32,287 nt of DNA from a bacterium D16-36 (GTDB lineage: Bacteria; Bacillota; Clostridia; Lachnospirales; Lachnospiraceae): positions 1-32,287 of the forward strand of contig RAYF01000061.1 in NCBI GenBank assembly GCA_003611745.1, given 5' to 3'. Numbering within the stretch: the first letter of the stretch is position 1; each line of letters starts with the position of its first letter. This document shows, in pieces, positions 16,135 to 25,359 of the stretch. The position numbers were made by a program, and so were the translations under genes. The notes beneath the pieces were generated by a model, which saw only the letters and a program-made list of their open reading frames with translations, made no database searches and was not told where the DNA came from.

Positions 16135-16389
16135 CTATTTTGCCCTCTCAATTATTTCCACAAGCCTCCATCTTTTATCTTTTGATAACGGCCTTGTCTC
16201 CATAACTCTTACTCTGTCACCAATCTTGCATGTATTTTCTTCATCATGCGCTTTTAATTTATAAGTTCTTTTAACAATCTTATTATAAAGTGGATGTTTT
16301 ACGTTATCTACTACTGCAACAACGATTGTTTTATCCATCTTATCACTAACAACCTTGCCCACACGAGTCTTTCTAAGATTTCTCTCCAC
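16135..16389 (-). CDS. rpsQ: 30S ribosomal protein S17
   Basis: An 84-residue S17 starting at GTG 16387-16389, 8 bases after AAAGGAGG; the longer open frame starts before the [23 protein letters not shown], then [20 protein letters not shown] and [19 protein letters not shown] are typical of this OB-fold primary 16S binder. Confidence 0.96.
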   Translation of the reverse strand: MERNLRKTRVGKVVSDKMDKTIVVAVVDNVKHPLYNKIVKRTYKLKAHDEENTCKIGDRVRVMETRPLSKDKRWRLVEIIERAK

Positions 16390-16435
16390 GATCGTGTCCT
16401 CCTTTCCATGTTGTCCCAATATAATCACGAATCAA

Positions 16436-16636
16436 TTAATTCTGAGCTGCTGCGAGCACAGTCTGAATCCTTGCAATATTTTTCTTAACTTCCTTGATTC
16501 TGCTTGTATTATCTAACTGGTTTGTAGCGTTCTGAAATCTTAAATTGAAAAGTTCTTTTTTTGCTGCTACTAAATCTTCATTTAATTCTGCAACAGACTT
16601 ACCCCTTAATTCTTCCATAAACTGCTTACTCTTCAC
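16436..16636 (-). CDS. rpmC: 50S ribosomal protein L29
   Basis: A 66-residue L29 at the tunnel exit, where signal recognition particle and trigger factor dock. I place the start at GTG 16634-16636: AGGAGG lies 8 bases upstream, inside the last codons of rplP, whereas a GTG nine bases earlier overlaps that RBS. It overlaps rplP by 11 bases, so the two are translationally coupled. Family block: [20 protein letters not shown] and [18 protein letters not shown]. Confidence 0.95.
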   Translation of the reverse strand: MKSKQFMEELRGKSVAELNEDLVAAKKELFNLRFQNATNQLDNTSRIKEVKKNIARIQTVLAAAQN

Positions 16637-17063
16637 TGCCCGCACCTCCTTCTAAATCTGCACGAGATACGACTTTACATTTAATCGGCAACTTATGTGT
16701 TGCAAGACGTAAAGCTTCTCTGGCAACTTCTTCTGAAACGCCGGAAATCTCAAACATAACACGACCAGGCTTTACAACTGCTACCCAGTATTCTAATGCA
16801 CCTTTACCTTTACCCATTCGAGTCTCGGCAGGAGTTTTTGTTACCGGTTTATCCGGGAAAATCTTAATCCAGACTTTACCGCCACGCTTGATATAACGAG
16901 TCATCGCAATACGGGCAGCTTCTATCTGATTTGACTTAATCCATGCCGGCTCTAACGCTACAATACCGTATTCACCGTTTGTAATCTTATTTCCTCTAAG
17001 CGCTTTTCCTCTCATTCTGCCGCGGAACTGCTTACGGTGCTTTACTCTTTTTGGCATTAACAT
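16626..17063 (-). CDS. rplP: 50S ribosomal protein L16
   Basis: A 145-residue L16, needed for the A-site region of the large subunit. [20 protein letters not shown], then [19 protein letters not shown] and [19 protein letters not shown] are diagnostic. Its ATG (17061-17063) shares one base with the rpsC stop codon. Its last codons contain the rpmC RBS. Confidence 0.98.
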   Translation of the reverse strand: MLMPKRVKHRKQFRGRMRGKALRGNKITNGEYGIVALEPAWIKSNQIEAARIAMTRYIKRGGKVWIKIFPDKPVTKTPAETRMGKGKGALEYWVAVVKPGRVMFEISGVSEEVAREALRLATHKLPIKCKVVSRADLEGGAGSEE

Positions 17064-17731
17064 TATTTATCGCTCCCTTCCTTTTTCGAATTCTTCTTGG
17101 CCGGAAGTACCTCTCCGTTATATACCCACACTTTTACACCAATCTTGCCATACGTTGTATCAGCCTCTGCGAAACCATAATCAATATCAGCACGCAGTGT
17201 CTGAAGAGGGATGGTGCCTTCACTATAAAACTCAGTACGCGCCATATCAGCCCCGCCGAGGCGACCTGAGCAGGCTGCTTTAATACCCTTTGCGCCAGTC
17301 TTTAATGTCCTGCTCATTGCGGACTTCATAGCACGGCGGAAAGAAATACGGTTCTCAAGCTGCTGTGCAATATTTTCAGCTACTAACTGTGCATGCTTGT
17401 CAGGATTCTTAATATCCATAATCTTGATATCAAGGGCAACCTTGCGGTCCAGTACCTTTAACAGCTCTTTCTTTAAATTCTCAATCTCAGCACCGCCTTT
17501 ACCAATTACAAAACCAGGCTTTGCTGTATGAATTATTACTCTTACCTTGTCGGTAGGTCTTTCAATTTCTATCTTAGAAATACCAGCACTGTATAATTTT
17601 TTCTTTACAAATTCCCTGATCTTGTAATCTTCTACAAGATAATCAGCAAATTTGTCTTCTGCGTACCAATTAGAATCCCAGTCACTGATAATACCGACTC
17701 TTAAACCATGAGGATTAACTTTCTGTCCCAT
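17063..17731 (-). CDS. rpsC: 30S ribosomal protein S3
   Basis: A 222-residue S3 at the mRNA entry channel. [20 protein letters not shown] at the start. A type II KH domain contains [19 protein letters not shown] (GKGG loop near residue 78). The C-terminal domain has [19 protein letters not shown]. The stop codon overlaps the rplP start by one base (TAATG). Confidence 0.98.
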   Translation of the reverse strand: MGQKVNPHGLRVGIISDWDSNWYAEDKFADYLVEDYKIREFVKKKLYSAGISKIEIERPTDKVRVIIHTAKPGFVIGKGGAEIENLKKELLKVLDRKVALDIKIMDIKNPDKHAQLVAENIAQQLENRISFRRAMKSAMSRTLKTGAKGIKAACSGRLGGADMARTEFYSEGTIPLQTLRADIDYGFAEADTTYGKIGVKVWVYNGEVLPAKKNSKKEGSDK

Positions 17732-17762
17732 TTTAATCTCCTTTCATAGACCAAATTAACAA

Positions 17763-18152
17763 TTAACGCTCGTTGAGAATAATAGTGATGTGGCTCATTC
17801 TCTTCTCAATACGATACGCCCTGCCCTGCGCCCTTGGCCTGATTCTCTTCATTGTCGGTCCCTTATTTGCAAAACACTCTTCAATATATAAATCTTCCGG
17901 ATTCATATCATGGTTATTCTCTGCGTTTGCAATTGCAGACTGTAATAATTTCAAAATGATGCTGGAAGCATATCTTGGATTATATGATAAAATACCAATT
18001 GCTGTTTCTACATCCTTGCCTCTGATGGCATCTAACACGTAACAAGCCTTCTGAACAGATACTCTTGCATAAGACAGCTTTGCTGAAGGTCTTGTTTCTC
18101 GCTGGTTCTGATTTCTCTCCCGCTTAATCTGAGATCTATGCCCCTTTGCCAT
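17763..18152 (-). CDS. rplV: 50S ribosomal protein L22
   Basis: A 129-residue L22. It lines the exit tunnel with a long hairpin and is a site of macrolide resistance. SAKLSYARVSVQKACYVLDA, SAIANAENNHDMNPEDLYIE, and the tunnel-hairpin region KGPTMKRIRPRAQGRAYRI are typical. The N-terminal ~20 residues are basic and slightly longer than the shortest L22 proteins. Good GGAGG RBS. Confidence 0.97.
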   Translation of the reverse strand: MAKGHRSQIKRERNQNQRETRPSAKLSYARVSVQKACYVLDAIRGKDVETAIGILSYNPRYASSIILKLLQSAIANAENNHDMNPEDLYIEECFANKGPTMKRIRPRAQGRAYRIEKRMSHITIILNER

Positions 18153-18206
18153 TGATGAAGCCTCCTTTCAAATTTCGGTTTATTCCCTGCGGTAATACCG
18201 TTTGCT

Positions 18207-18485
18207 TTATTTCCTGCCCTTTTTCTCGTCTTTGCCATGGCCCCTGTAAGTCCTAGTTGCTACGAACTCACCAAGCTTGTGCCCAACCATATCTTCTGTA
18301 ACATATACAGGTACATGCTTTCTTCCATCATGTACTGCAAATGTTAATCCAACGAATGATGGGAAAATAGTGGAACGACGAGACCATGTCTTAATAACCT
18401 GCTTATCGCCAGATGCTACAGCAGCATCTACCTTCTTTAGAAGGCTCTTATCAGCGAAAGGGCCTTTTTTTAATGAACGTGCCAT
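18207..18485 (-). CDS. rpsS: 30S ribosomal protein S19
   Basis: A 92-residue S19 in the head of the 30S subunit. [40 protein letters not shown] and [19 protein letters not shown] are diagnostic. ATG 18483-18485 has GGAGG 5 bases upstream. The four residues upstream in the same frame would overlap the RBS. Confidence 0.97.
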   Translation of the reverse strand: MARSLKKGPFADKSLLKKVDAAVASGDKQVIKTWSRRSTIFPSFVGLTFAVHDGRKHVPVYVTEDMVGHKLGEFVATRTYRGHGKDEKKGRK

Positions 18486-18529
18486 TGTATCCTCCATTCT
18501 GCCGAATTTACTCGGCTATTCCTATCTCA

Positions 18530-18555
18530 CACATGAATGCCTGGGCATTCATGTG
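18530..18555. repeat. Perfect 11-bp hairpin between rplB and rpsS
   Basis: CACATGAATGC (18530-18540) and GCATTCATGTG (18545-18555) are perfectly complementary around a 4-base loop. No T-run follows. It lies in the 87-base gap between rplB and rpsS and is one of several intergenic palindromes in these operons. It may act in mRNA processing or stability. Confidence 0.65.
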
Positions 18556-18572
18556 CCTCCCTAACCTTATGC

Positions 18573-19421
18573 CTATTTTGTATTCAAGGCTTTGCCGTCT
18601 CTTCTTCTTATAATCATCTTATTAGACTGCTTATTCTTTTTACGTGTCTTCAGGCCAAGAGCCGGTTTGCCCCAAGGAGTACATGGACCTGGACGGCCGA
18701 TACCAGCCTTTCCTTCACCACCACCGTGTGGATGGTCATTCGGGTTCATAACAGAACCGCGGACTGTAGGCCTGATACCCATATTGCGCTTACGCCCTGC
18801 CTTACCAATATTAACAAGTGCATGTTCACCATTACCGATTACGCCAACCGTTGCACGGCATCCAATCGGAACCATCCTCATCTCACCGGAAGGAAGCCTG
18901 AGTGTTGCATACTTTCCTTCCTTTGCCATAAGCTGCGCACTATTTCCGGCAGCACGCACAAGCTGTCCGCCCTTGCCCGGATGAAGCTCAACGTTATGAA
19001 TCTGCGTACCGACAGGAATATTTACAAGCGGAAGGCAATTGCCAACCTCGATTTCTGCATCCGGTCCATTCATAACCTTCTGCCCAACCTTAAGGCCGTT
19101 TGGCGCAAGGATATATGCTTTCTGGCCATCTGCATATGCAATCAGTGCAATATTTGCTGTCCTGTTCGGATCATACTCAATCGTCTTAACCGTTGCCGGC
19201 ACACCATCTTTATTTCTCTTAAAATCAATAATCCTATATTTTCTTCTGCAGCCGCCGCCGCGATGCCTTACCGTAATCTTGCCCTGCGCATTACGTCCAG
19301 CATTCTTCTTTAATGACACTGTCAGTGACTTTTCAGGCTTATTAGCAGTAATCTCAGCCTTATCAAGAACTGTCATCTGTCTTCTGGAAGGTGTATATGG
19401 GTTAAATGTTTTAATTCCCAT
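18573..19421 (-). CDS. rplB: 50S ribosomal protein L2
   Basis: A 282-residue L2, required for peptidyl-transferase activity and subunit association. [20 protein letters not shown] at the start, [20 protein letters not shown] in the middle, and the catalytic-region loop [18 protein letters not shown] are present, with a basic tail. ATG 19419-19421 follows AAAGGAG; the six residues upstream in frame precede the RBS. Confidence 0.98.
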   Translation of the reverse strand: MGIKTFNPYTPSRRQMTVLDKAEITANKPEKSLTVSLKKNAGRNAQGKITVRHRGGGCRRKYRIIDFKRNKDGVPATVKTIEYDPNRTANIALIAYADGQKAYILAPNGLKVGQKVMNGPDAEIEVGNCLPLVNIPVGTQIHNVELHPGKGGQLVRAAGNSAQLMAKEGKYATLRLPSGEMRMVPIGCRATVGVIGNGEHALVNIGKAGRKRNMGIRPTVRGSVMNPNDHPHGGGEGKAGIGRPGPCTPWGKPALGLKTRKKNKQSNKMIIRRRDGKALNTK

Positions 19422-19469
19422 GACGTTATCTCCTTTCACTACTTATCATAATAGATAACCCGCACGATA

Positions 19470-19507
19470 GGTTTTCCGTGCGGTATTCGCTCAAAATCCC
19501 CGGTCTC
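19470..19507. repeat. Strong hairpin and palindrome in the rplW-rplB gap
   Basis: CCGCACG (about 19460-19466) pairs with CGTGCGG (about 19477-19483) around a 10-base loop. The 14-base perfect palindrome GTCTCTTAAGAGAC follows at 19504-19517. No T-run. They are part of the unusual 194-base gap described with the repeats at 19501-19642. Confidence 0.55.
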
Positions 19508-19642
19508 TTAAGAGACTGTCAGACTTTTTTGTAAATCATAGCCATTTTCTATAATCCCTCAAAAATCTCAATCTCTGAAGAGATTGTCTGGTATTTTGTA
19601 AATCATAGCCATTTTTTATAGCCCTTCAAAGATTTCAATCTC
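19501..19642 (-). repeat. Tandem degenerate duplication of the rplW 3' end
   Basis: On the - strand the last codons of rplW and its trailer (19576-19642, 67 bases) are followed by a near-copy at 19508-19575 (68 bases) and the start of a third at about 19487-19507. The second copy still reads EIEIFEGL and a TAG in the right frame. A 22-base segment is identical between 19594-19615 and 19527-19548, exactly 67 bases apart. The gene itself is intact, so the extra copies are untranslated. Confidence 0.85.
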
Positions 19643-19915
19643 TTTAGAGTCCTCTGTCAATTTCACAATGGCCTTCTTTGTCTTTGCAGTTTTTCCAACT
19701 GTCCTGCCACGGCGGCGTTTCTTGCCGTCCAGATTCATTGTGTTGACTTTTTCTACTTTTGTCCCCTCAAAAAGCTTCTCAACAGCTTCCTTCACCTGGG
19801 TTTTTGTTGCATCTGGGTGTACAGCAAATGTGTACTTCTTCTCTTCCATAGCCGCCATAGATTTCTCTGTAATCAGCGGCTTCTGAATAATGTCATAATA
19901 CTTTAAATCTGCCAT
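19616..19915 (-). CDS. rplW: 50S ribosomal protein L23
   Basis: A 99-residue L23 at the tunnel exit, the docking site of trigger factor. [20 protein letters not shown] and the [20 protein letters not shown] block are typical. ATG overlaps the rplD stop by one base. Its 3' end is repeated in degenerate form just downstream (19501-19575). Confidence 0.97.
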   Translation of the reverse strand: MADLKYYDIIQKPLITEKSMAAMEEKKYTFAVHPDATKTQVKEAVEKLFEGTKVEKVNTMNLDGKKRRRGRTVGKTAKTKKAIVKLTEDSKEIEIFEGL

Positions 19916-20538
19916 TATGCGTACACCTCCTCAATCTTGGATACAGCTCTTTTTGTGATAACAACTGTATCATATTTTAAAATATCATATACACTGATTG
20001 CGTTAAACGGTACAACACGTACGCCGGCAATGTTCCTTGCTGAAAGCTCAACATTTGCATTGTCCTCGCCGTCAAGCACTACCAATGCCTTATTTACCTT
20101 TAATGCATTTAATACGCCAACCATCTTCTTTGTCTTAATCTCATCAAACTTAAGAGAATCCATTACCTTAAACTTCTCTTCGTTTACACGTGATGTCAGA
20201 GCAGATTTAATCGCACTACGCTTTTCCTTCTTATTCATTTTAAAAGAATAATCTCTAGGTGTCGGAGCAAATACCACTCCGCCGCCTGTCCACTGTGGAG
20301 CCCTGATGGAACCCTGCCTTGCATGGCCTGTTCCCTTCTGCCTCCAAGGTTTCTTACCGCCTCCGCGCACTTCAGAACGCGTCTTCGCTTTCTGAGTACC
20401 CTGACGCTTATTTGCAAGCTGCAGCACTACAGCCATATGCATTAAATGTTCATTTACCTTAGCAGCAAATACATTATCACTTAAGTCCATTTTTCCAACT
20501 TCGCTGCCTTCCATATTATAAACAGATACGTTAGCCAT
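19915..20538 (-). CDS. rplD: 50S ribosomal protein L4
   Basis: A 207-residue L4. [20 protein letters not shown] at the start, then the conserved tunnel loop [20 protein letters not shown] and [20 protein letters not shown]. In E. coli L4 also represses the S10 operon by binding its leader. Whether that holds in this lineage is not known from the sequence, but a long structured leader is present at 21717-22003. ATG 20536-20538 after AAAGGAGG. Confidence 0.97.
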   Translation of the reverse strand: MANVSVYNMEGSEVGKMDLSDNVFAAKVNEHLMHMAVVLQLANKRQGTQKAKTRSEVRGGGKKPWRQKGTGHARQGSIRAPQWTGGGVVFAPTPRDYSFKMNKKEKRSAIKSALTSRVNEEKFKVMDSLKFDEIKTKKMVGVLNALKVNKALVVLDGEDNANVELSARNIAGVRVVPFNAISVYDILKYDTVVITKRAVSKIEEVYA

Positions 20539-20564
20539 CTGTGTGTTCCTCCTTTCCAAAAGAA

Positions 20565-21248
20565 TTATTTACTAACCTTTACGCTTTCCTTTATCATTAC
20601 GCAAGCTTTCTTAGGCCCCGGCACAGCGCCTTTTACAAGGATTAAGTTCTGTTCTGCGTCAACTCTGACAATCTCAAGATTCTGAACCGTCACCTTAACA
20701 GCACCCATCTGGCCAGGCATCTTTTTACCCTTAAATACTCGGCTAGGATCGGAACAAGCACCATTGGAACCTGCATGTCTATGGAATTTAGAACCATGTG
20801 CCATAGGCCCTCTGTGGAGGCCATGCCTCTTGATAGCACCCTGAAATCCCTTACCCTTTGAAGTACCGCTGACATCAACCTTGTCACCAGCTTCAAAGAT
20901 ATCAGCTTTAATCTCCTGACCAAGCTCATATTCTTCTGCATTTTCAAATTTAAACTCTTTCAGATATCTCTTACCGGAAACACCTGCTTTCGCAAAATGG
21001 CCCTGCAACGGCTTATTAACACCGTGTATCCTTTTTACTTCCTTTTTACCAGTAGCATCCTTGCTGATGATTTTATCTTTCTTATCAACAAAGCCAACCT
21101 GTACAGCACTGTATCCATCATTATCAACTGTCTTTACCTGTGTTACATAACAAGGACCTGCCTGAAGTACAGTGACCGGAGTCAAAACTCCATTTTCATT
21201 GAAGATCTGAGTCATTCCGACCTTCGTAGCCAAAATACCTTTCTTCAT
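20565..21248 (-). CDS. rplC: 50S ribosomal protein L3
   Basis: A 227-residue L3. [20 protein letters not shown] at the start, and the peptidyl-transferase-centre loop region [20 protein letters not shown] and [20 protein letters not shown] are diagnostic. ATG 21246-21248 has TAGGAGGT upstream; the longer open frame starts before that RBS. The 150-base gap to rpsJ holds short palindromes. Confidence 0.97.
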   Translation of the reverse strand: MKKGILATKVGMTQIFNENGVLTPVTVLQAGPCYVTQVKTVDNDGYSAVQVGFVDKKDKIISKDATGKKEVKRIHGVNKPLQGHFAKAGVSGKRYLKEFKFENAEEYELGQEIKADIFEAGDKVDVSGTSKGKGFQGAIKRHGLHRGPMAHGSKFHRHAGSNGACSDPSRVFKGKKMPGQMGAVKVTVQNLEIVRVDAEQNLILVKGAVPGPKKACVMIKESVKVSK

Positions 21249-21398
21249 TCTAAATGCACCTCCTATTAATCTACAGCGGATTTCATTGCAAAACATGAAA
21301 TCATCCTAGATGGTCTATAATGTGCAAGTTCGTAAACCAAAAACTCGAACTGCCCCAAAAGCAGTTTTTATATAAACCCTAAGGACTTCCCTTTTTAA
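21249..21398. other. Palindrome-bearing gap between rpsJ and rplC
   Basis: 150 bases with three short inverted repeats: GATTTCAT/ATGAAATC (about 21279-21295), AGTTCG/CGAACT (about 21328-21352) and AACTGC/GCAGTT (about 21349-21368). The last is followed by four T's on the + strand, so it does not stop the operon transcript. Probably leader or processing hairpins for rplC. Confidence 0.45.
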
Positions 21399-21716
21399 TT
21401 ATTTTTCTTTCATCTTTAACACCACAGCAACACCAGACGGCATCTCCATTTTTGTCAATGCCTCAATAGTCTTCTGTGTAGGGGCGATAACATCAATCAG
21501 CCTCTTGTGAGTTCTCTGCTCAAACTGCTCTCTGGAATCCTTGTACTTATGGACAGCACGAAGAATCGTTACAACCTCCTTCTTAGTAGGGAGAGGTACT
21601 GGACCGCTAACCTTAGCACCTGTCTTCTTAACTGTTTCAATAATCTTTCCTGCAGCATGATCAATCTGATTGTGGTCATACGCCTTGAGAGTAATTCTCA
21701 TAACATTTGTTGCCAT
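21399..21716 (-). CDS. rpsJ: 30S ribosomal protein S10
   Basis: A 105-residue S10, also a transcription antitermination partner (NusE) of Nus[41 protein letters not shown] and [19 protein letters not shown] are diagnostic. It is the first gene of the S10 operon, with AAAGGAGG upstream and a long structured leader. Confidence 0.98.
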   Translation of the reverse strand: MATNVMRITLKAYDHNQIDHAAGKIIETVKKTGAKVSGPVPLPTKKEVVTILRAVHKYKDSREQFEQRTHKRLIDVIAPTQKTIEALTKMEMPSGVAVVLKMKEK

Positions 21717-22003
21717 AAAAAAAGCCGCCTCCTTTTCGCACTTTTGCAGGCATTACTGATCTTGGGTTTCCCCTATGCCTGCTCATTACAGCGGAACAAG
21801 TGGTGACTGTACACTTAACCGGGCGTGTCCTACTTTGGTTTACATAATTAAAACGGACCGCCCTATCCTGCGGAACACAGGATTATAAAATTGTACAGTG
21901 ACTTGTCGCCAGTTTCCTAACTTGACATTCGCTCCACGGAAAACCTGCTATCCGTCTCCGGCTAACAGCAACCTCGCGCTTCACAGCTATCAATGTCACA
22001 GCA
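21717..22003 (-). promoter_or_regulatory. Structured 5' leader of the S10 operon
   Basis: About 285 untranslated bases with consistent pairings on the - strand. ACTGTACA (about 21893-21900) can pair at long range with TGTACAGT (about 21805-21812). ATCCTG/CAGGAT closes a hairpin near 21865-21884. GGGCGGTCC can pair with GGACACGCCC between about 21864 and 21821. AGTT/AACT-type and GGCGAC segments add stems upstream. This is the position of autogenous r-protein leaders (L4 binds it in E. coli). The lineage-specific ligand cannot be read from sequence. Confidence 0.6.
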
Positions 22004-22009
22004 AGTGCT

Positions 22010-22038
22010 ATTTTACTATACTTTTCCAGCGTTTGCAA
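22010..22038 (-). promoter_or_regulatory. S10 operon promoter
   Basis: On the - strand TTGCAA (22033-22038), a 17-base spacer, then TAAAAT (22010-22015): a good sigma-A promoter. The start would be near 22003. It would drive rpsJ through to at least rpmD, and to secY through or around the rpmD-rplO hairpin. Confidence 0.7.
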
Positions 22039-22181
22039 GGCTTTTACGCAAACATTTTCTTATTTTCCTCCCTAATTGCCTATTTTTCTATGTTCTGCAT
22101 AGTTTTTCCGGGTATTTGCGCGCCAAATTGTGAAAATTAACCACAGCGCAGGCATCGTATTCTCTATGCGCCCCTGTGCAT

Positions 22182-22210
22182 TCAAAAAGGCTGTGGAAAA
22201 CTCCACAGCC
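22182..22210 (-). terminator. Rho-independent terminator after spoVG
   Basis: GGCTGTGGA and TCCACAGCC (22189-22210) form a perfect 9-bp stem with a 4-base loop, followed on the - strand by five T's. Confidence 0.88.
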
Positions 22211-22238
22211 AAAAATTCATTTCATTCATTTTGCAGTA

Positions 22239-22508
22239 TTACTGCTGTTCTCCTTCGAGAACTGCCGAATATGTTTCTAGAATAATATTCTGCACCTTCT
22301 CTCTGGTATCAGAATTAATAGGATGAGCAATGTCACGGTATTCTCCATCTCCTGCTCTGCGACTTGGCATTGCGATGAAAAGCCCTTTCTCTCCCTCTAT
22401 GACTTTTATGTCATGAATGACAAATTCACCATCCAGAGTAATAGATACTACCGCTTTCATTTTTCCTTCCTTTGTGATTTTACGTATCCTTACATCCGTC
22501 ACTTGCAC
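22239..22508 (-). CDS. spoVG: Septation/regulatory protein SpoVG
   Basis: An 89-residue SpoVG, a small nucleic-acid-binding protein that affects sporulation septation and other regulation in Bacillota. [40 protein letters not shown] and [20 protein letters not shown] cover the whole family. I chose GTG 22506-22508, 8 bases after AAGGGGG; an adjacent GTG (22509-22511) is the alternative. The longer frame upstream is not SpoVG-like. In Bacillus the gene is under sigma-H; I see no clear sigma-H site here. Confidence 0.93.
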   Translation of the reverse strand: MQVTDVRIRKITKEGKMKAVVSITLDGEFVIHDIKVIEGEKGLFIAMPSRRAGDGEYRDIAHPINSDTREKVQNIILETYSAVLEGEQQ

Positions 22509-22676
22509 CACAATTACCCCCTTTGGCCGTAAGTCTTTCCTATTGCCTCCTTGCTCAAAAATCAACAAACGACTTTTTTCCAAGAATGATAACACTACCC
22601 TCGGGAAACGCAGCTTATATATAGGAAGAAACTCATCAAAAATACCTCCACCTAACCATAGGTTTTGTCCACTGGT

Positions 22677-23798
22677 TTACAGAGCGTAACGCTCATTTTT
22701 CTCCACTACAATCTTGATTTCTCCATTTTCACCGATATACTTAGTATTTGCACGAATAGTATCTCTGCTCTCTACGATACAATTCTCAATATAGGTATTA
22801 TCTCCAATGTATACATCATTCAATATAATAGAGTTCTTAATCACGCAATTGTTGCCCACAAATACTTTTTTAAACAAAATCGAGCCATCCACTTCTCCAT
22901 TTATAATACATCCGCTGGACACCAGACTATTCTTCACACTGGAGCCTGCATTATATTTTGCCGGAGGCAAATCCTCTACCTTTGAGTAGATATCAGGATA
23001 CTCTTTAAAGAAATAGTCACGTATATCTTTCTTTAGGAAATCCATATTTGTACTAAAATAGGAATCCACAGAAGAAATGTTGCTCCAGTAATTCGGCATC
23101 TGATATGCATAAATCCTCTTAACATTTTTATAACGGATCAGAACATCTTTTACAAAATCATGACGTTCCTCTTCCGCTGACTTCTCAATTAATTCGATGA
23201 GCAGTCTTCTTCTCACAATATAGATTCCAGCTGACACCTGAAAACTATTTGCACTAATCGGCTTTTCTTCAAACTCTGTTATTCTGCCGTCACTATCTGT
23301 ACGAATCACACCAAAGCGGCTTGGGTCATCCTTCTCCTCAACATTCGCTGTTACAACAGTAAAATCTGCCTTCTTCGCAATATGGTATTCTAACACCTTA
23401 TTGTAATCCAGCTTATAAACACCGTCACCAGATGCAATTACTACATACGGCTCATGGCTGGCCTTCAAGAATCCAAGATTCTGTGCCATGGCATCCGCAG
23501 TGCCGCGGTACCAGTAACTGTTTTCCGGTGTTGTCGTAGGGGTGAACACATAAAGGCCACCCTGCTTACGCCCAAAATCCCACCATTTTGATGAATTTAA
23601 ATGCTCATTTAATGACTTTGCATTATACTGTGTAAATACTGCAACTTTCTGAATATGGGAGTTGCTCATATTACTAAGAACAAAGTCGATGCTTCTAAAG
23701 CCACCGGCAATCGGCATCGCCGCTGTAGCCCGCTTATTAGAAAGTTCTCTCATCCTGCTGTTGTTACCACCAGCTAACACAATACCAATCGCTCTCAT
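22677..23798 (-). CDS. glgD: Glucose-1-phosphate adenylyltransferase, GlgD subunit
   Basis: A 373-residue protein of the ADP-glucose pyrophosphorylase family. The nucleotidyltransferase domain (about 1-240) has LAGGNNSRMRELSNKRATAA and the left-handed beta-helix C-terminus (about 270-373) has repeated hexapeptides. In Bacillota GlgD is the second, mainly regulatory subunit of a GlgC/GlgD heteromer. The catalytic G-rich loop is altered relative to GlgC (NNSRM rather than QGSRL), in line with that role. The start overlaps the glgC stop by one base. Confidence 0.93.
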   Translation of the reverse strand: MRAIGIVLAGGNNSRMRELSNKRATAAMPIAGGFRSIDFVLSNMSNSHIQKVAVFTQYNAKSLNEHLNSSKWWDFGRKQGGLYVFTPTTTPENSYWYRGTADAMAQNLGFLKASHEPYVVIASGDGVYKLDYNKVLEYHIAKKADFTVVTANVEEKDDPSRFGVIRTDSDGRITEFEEKPISANSFQVSAGIYIVRRRLLIELIEKSAEEERHDFVKDVLIRYKNVKRIYAYQMPNYWSNISSVDSYFSTNMDFLKKDIRDYFFKEYPDIYSKVEDLPPAKYNAGSSVKNSLVSSGCIINGEVDGSILFKKVFVGNNCVIKNSIILNDVYIGDNTYIENCIVESRDTIRANTKYIGENGEIKIVVEKNERYAL

Positions 23799-25069
23799 TA
23801 TTTGTCACCTACCTTAATCAATGTTTCACCGCTTGCAAGTAATCCATGCGGATAATCAGATGCAGTTGTCACACCGGATATTGCTGTATTTTTCCCAATC
23901 TGGACATTATCCGGAATCACGCTCTGCTCGCCAATGGTTACCAGGCCAAATGCATATACATCCGGCTTCACCTCGTTCGGTGCCTCTTCGCCAACACCCA
24001 GCTTGCAGTTTGCACCAACCGTAACATTTTCCGCAATAATCGCCTTGTCAACGACTGTTCCTGCACCAATTACGGTAGCACTCATAATAATGGAGTCCCT
24101 GACAACCGCTCCCGGTTCTATCGTTACTCCTGACCCAATGACGGAGTTATGTATCTCGCCATGAATCTCTGCTGCTTCACCAATAATCGCCCTGTCCACA
24201 ACTGCATCAGATGCAATAAACTGCGGCGGTATACGATCTGTCTTCGTATAAATCTTCCAGAATTCTTCATATAAATTGAAGACCGGAATCAAATCAATCA
24301 GTTCCATATTGGACTCCCAATAAGAACCAAGCGTCCCTACATCTTTCCAGTATCCATTATACTCATAGGCAAAAATACGGTCGCCCTTTTCATGGCAATA
24401 CGGAATAATATGTTTTCCAAAATCACATCCCGGCTGGTCTTTTAACTTAATCAGCGCTTCCCTCAGGACAGGCCATGAGAATATATAGATACCCATGGAA
24501 GCCAGATTGCTGCGCGGATTTGCCGGTTTTTCTTCAAACTCCTGAATCTGCTTTTTATCGTCTGTAATCACAACGCCGAACCGGCTCGCCTCCTCCATCG
24601 GAACTGGAATCGTTGCCAATGTTACGTCTGCATGGTTTGCCTTATGGAAATCAAGCATTACCTCATAATCCATTTTATAAATGTGGTCACCGCCCAATAT
24701 AAGCACATAATCAGGATTGTAATACTCCATGTAACGCAGATTCTGATAAATCGCATTTGCAGTACCTGTATACCATTCACTGCTCGTGCTCTTTTCATAT
24801 GGCGGCAGAATAGAAACACCGCCTACATTCCTATCTAAGTCCCAAGGAATACCAATACCAATGTGAGTATTTAACTGAAGTGGCTGGTATTGTGTCAATA
24901 CACCAACGGTGTCTACACCGGAGTTAATACAATTGCTTAACGGAAAATCAATAATACGGTACTTTCCGCCGAATGCAACCGCTGGCTTTGCCACGTTTGC
25001 CGTAAGAACTCCCAGCCGGGAACCTTGTCCACCGGCTAACAACATCGCTATCATCTCTTTCTTAATCAC
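23798..25069 (-). CDS. glgC: Glucose-1-phosphate adenylyltransferase, catalytic GlgC
   Basis: A 423-residue enzyme making ADP-glucose and PPi from ATP and glucose-1-phosphate, the first step of bacterial glycogen synthesis. The loop [15 protein letters not shown], then [29 protein letters not shown], and IQEFEEKP are all present, followed by a beta-helix domain (about 300-423). Start is GTG 25067-25069 after GGGGTG. Translationally coupled to glgD. No glycogen synthase or branching enzyme lies in the window. Confidence 0.95.
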   Translation of the reverse strand: MIKKEMIAMLLAGGQGSRLGVLTANVAKPAVAFGGKYRIIDFPLSNCINSGVDTVGVLTQYQPLQLNTHIGIGIPWDLDRNVGGVSILPPYEKSTSSEWYTGTANAIYQNLRYMEYYNPDYVLILGGDHIYKMDYEVMLDFHKANHADVTLATIPVPMEEASRFGVVITDDKKQIQEFEEKPANPRSNLASMGIYIFSWPVLREALIKLKDQPGCDFGKHIIPYCHEKGDRIFAYEYNGYWKDVGTLGSYWESNMELIDLIPVFNLYEEFWKIYTKTDRIPPQFIASDAVVDRAIIGEAAEIHGEIHNSVIGSGVTIEPGAVVRDSIIMSATVIGAGTVVDKAIIAENVTVGANCKLGVGEEAPNEVKPDVYAFGLVTIGEQSVIPDNVQIGKNTAISGVTTASDYPHGLLASGETLIKVGDK

Positions 25070-25104
25070 GTTATCACCCCTTACTATTGGAATAAAGTAG
25101 ACTA

Positions 25105-25113
25105 ATTATACCA
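25105..25113 (-). promoter_or_regulatory. Extended -10 promoter of glgCD
   Basis: On the - strand TGGTATAAT is a perfect extended -10 about 36 bases upstream of glgC. TTGATT lies 21 bases further upstream, too far to be a normal -35. Confidence 0.55.
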
Positions 25114-25297
25114 TAAAAGACCAGAAAAGTGAATCAATTTTAACGAAATTTTTGGATTTTTTTTACTTTTTTTGTACAATCCGCATAAAAACTGTTTGCT
25201 ACGCTATGATGTGCTTTAGGATTCGACCAAAAACCACGTCCTTCCTTACTTTTTTCGCATTTCTTTCATTTTCTTTTACTGGATTCTGAATTAGTCA

Positions 25298-25325
25298 TTG
25301 TAATTTCGCACCCATTGTTTATAAT
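25298..25325 (+). promoter_or_regulatory. murC promoter
   Basis: TTGTAA (25298-25303), a 16-base spacer and TATAAT (25320-25325), about 35 bases upstream of the murC start codon. Confidence 0.65.
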
Positions 25326-25359
25326 AAAAAGTAAAATATATAACAGGAGAGTGGAAACT

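Noticed and set aside
18515-18564. A 14-codon frame with GGGAGG before it in the rplB-rpsS gap
   Set aside because: RBS spacing of 3 bases is too short and the frame is made mostly of the palindrome.
18537-19313. A 258-codon frame on the + strand
   Set aside because: It is the shadow of rplB; sequence is low-complexity Cys/Thr/Ile-rich with no family match, and no RBS.
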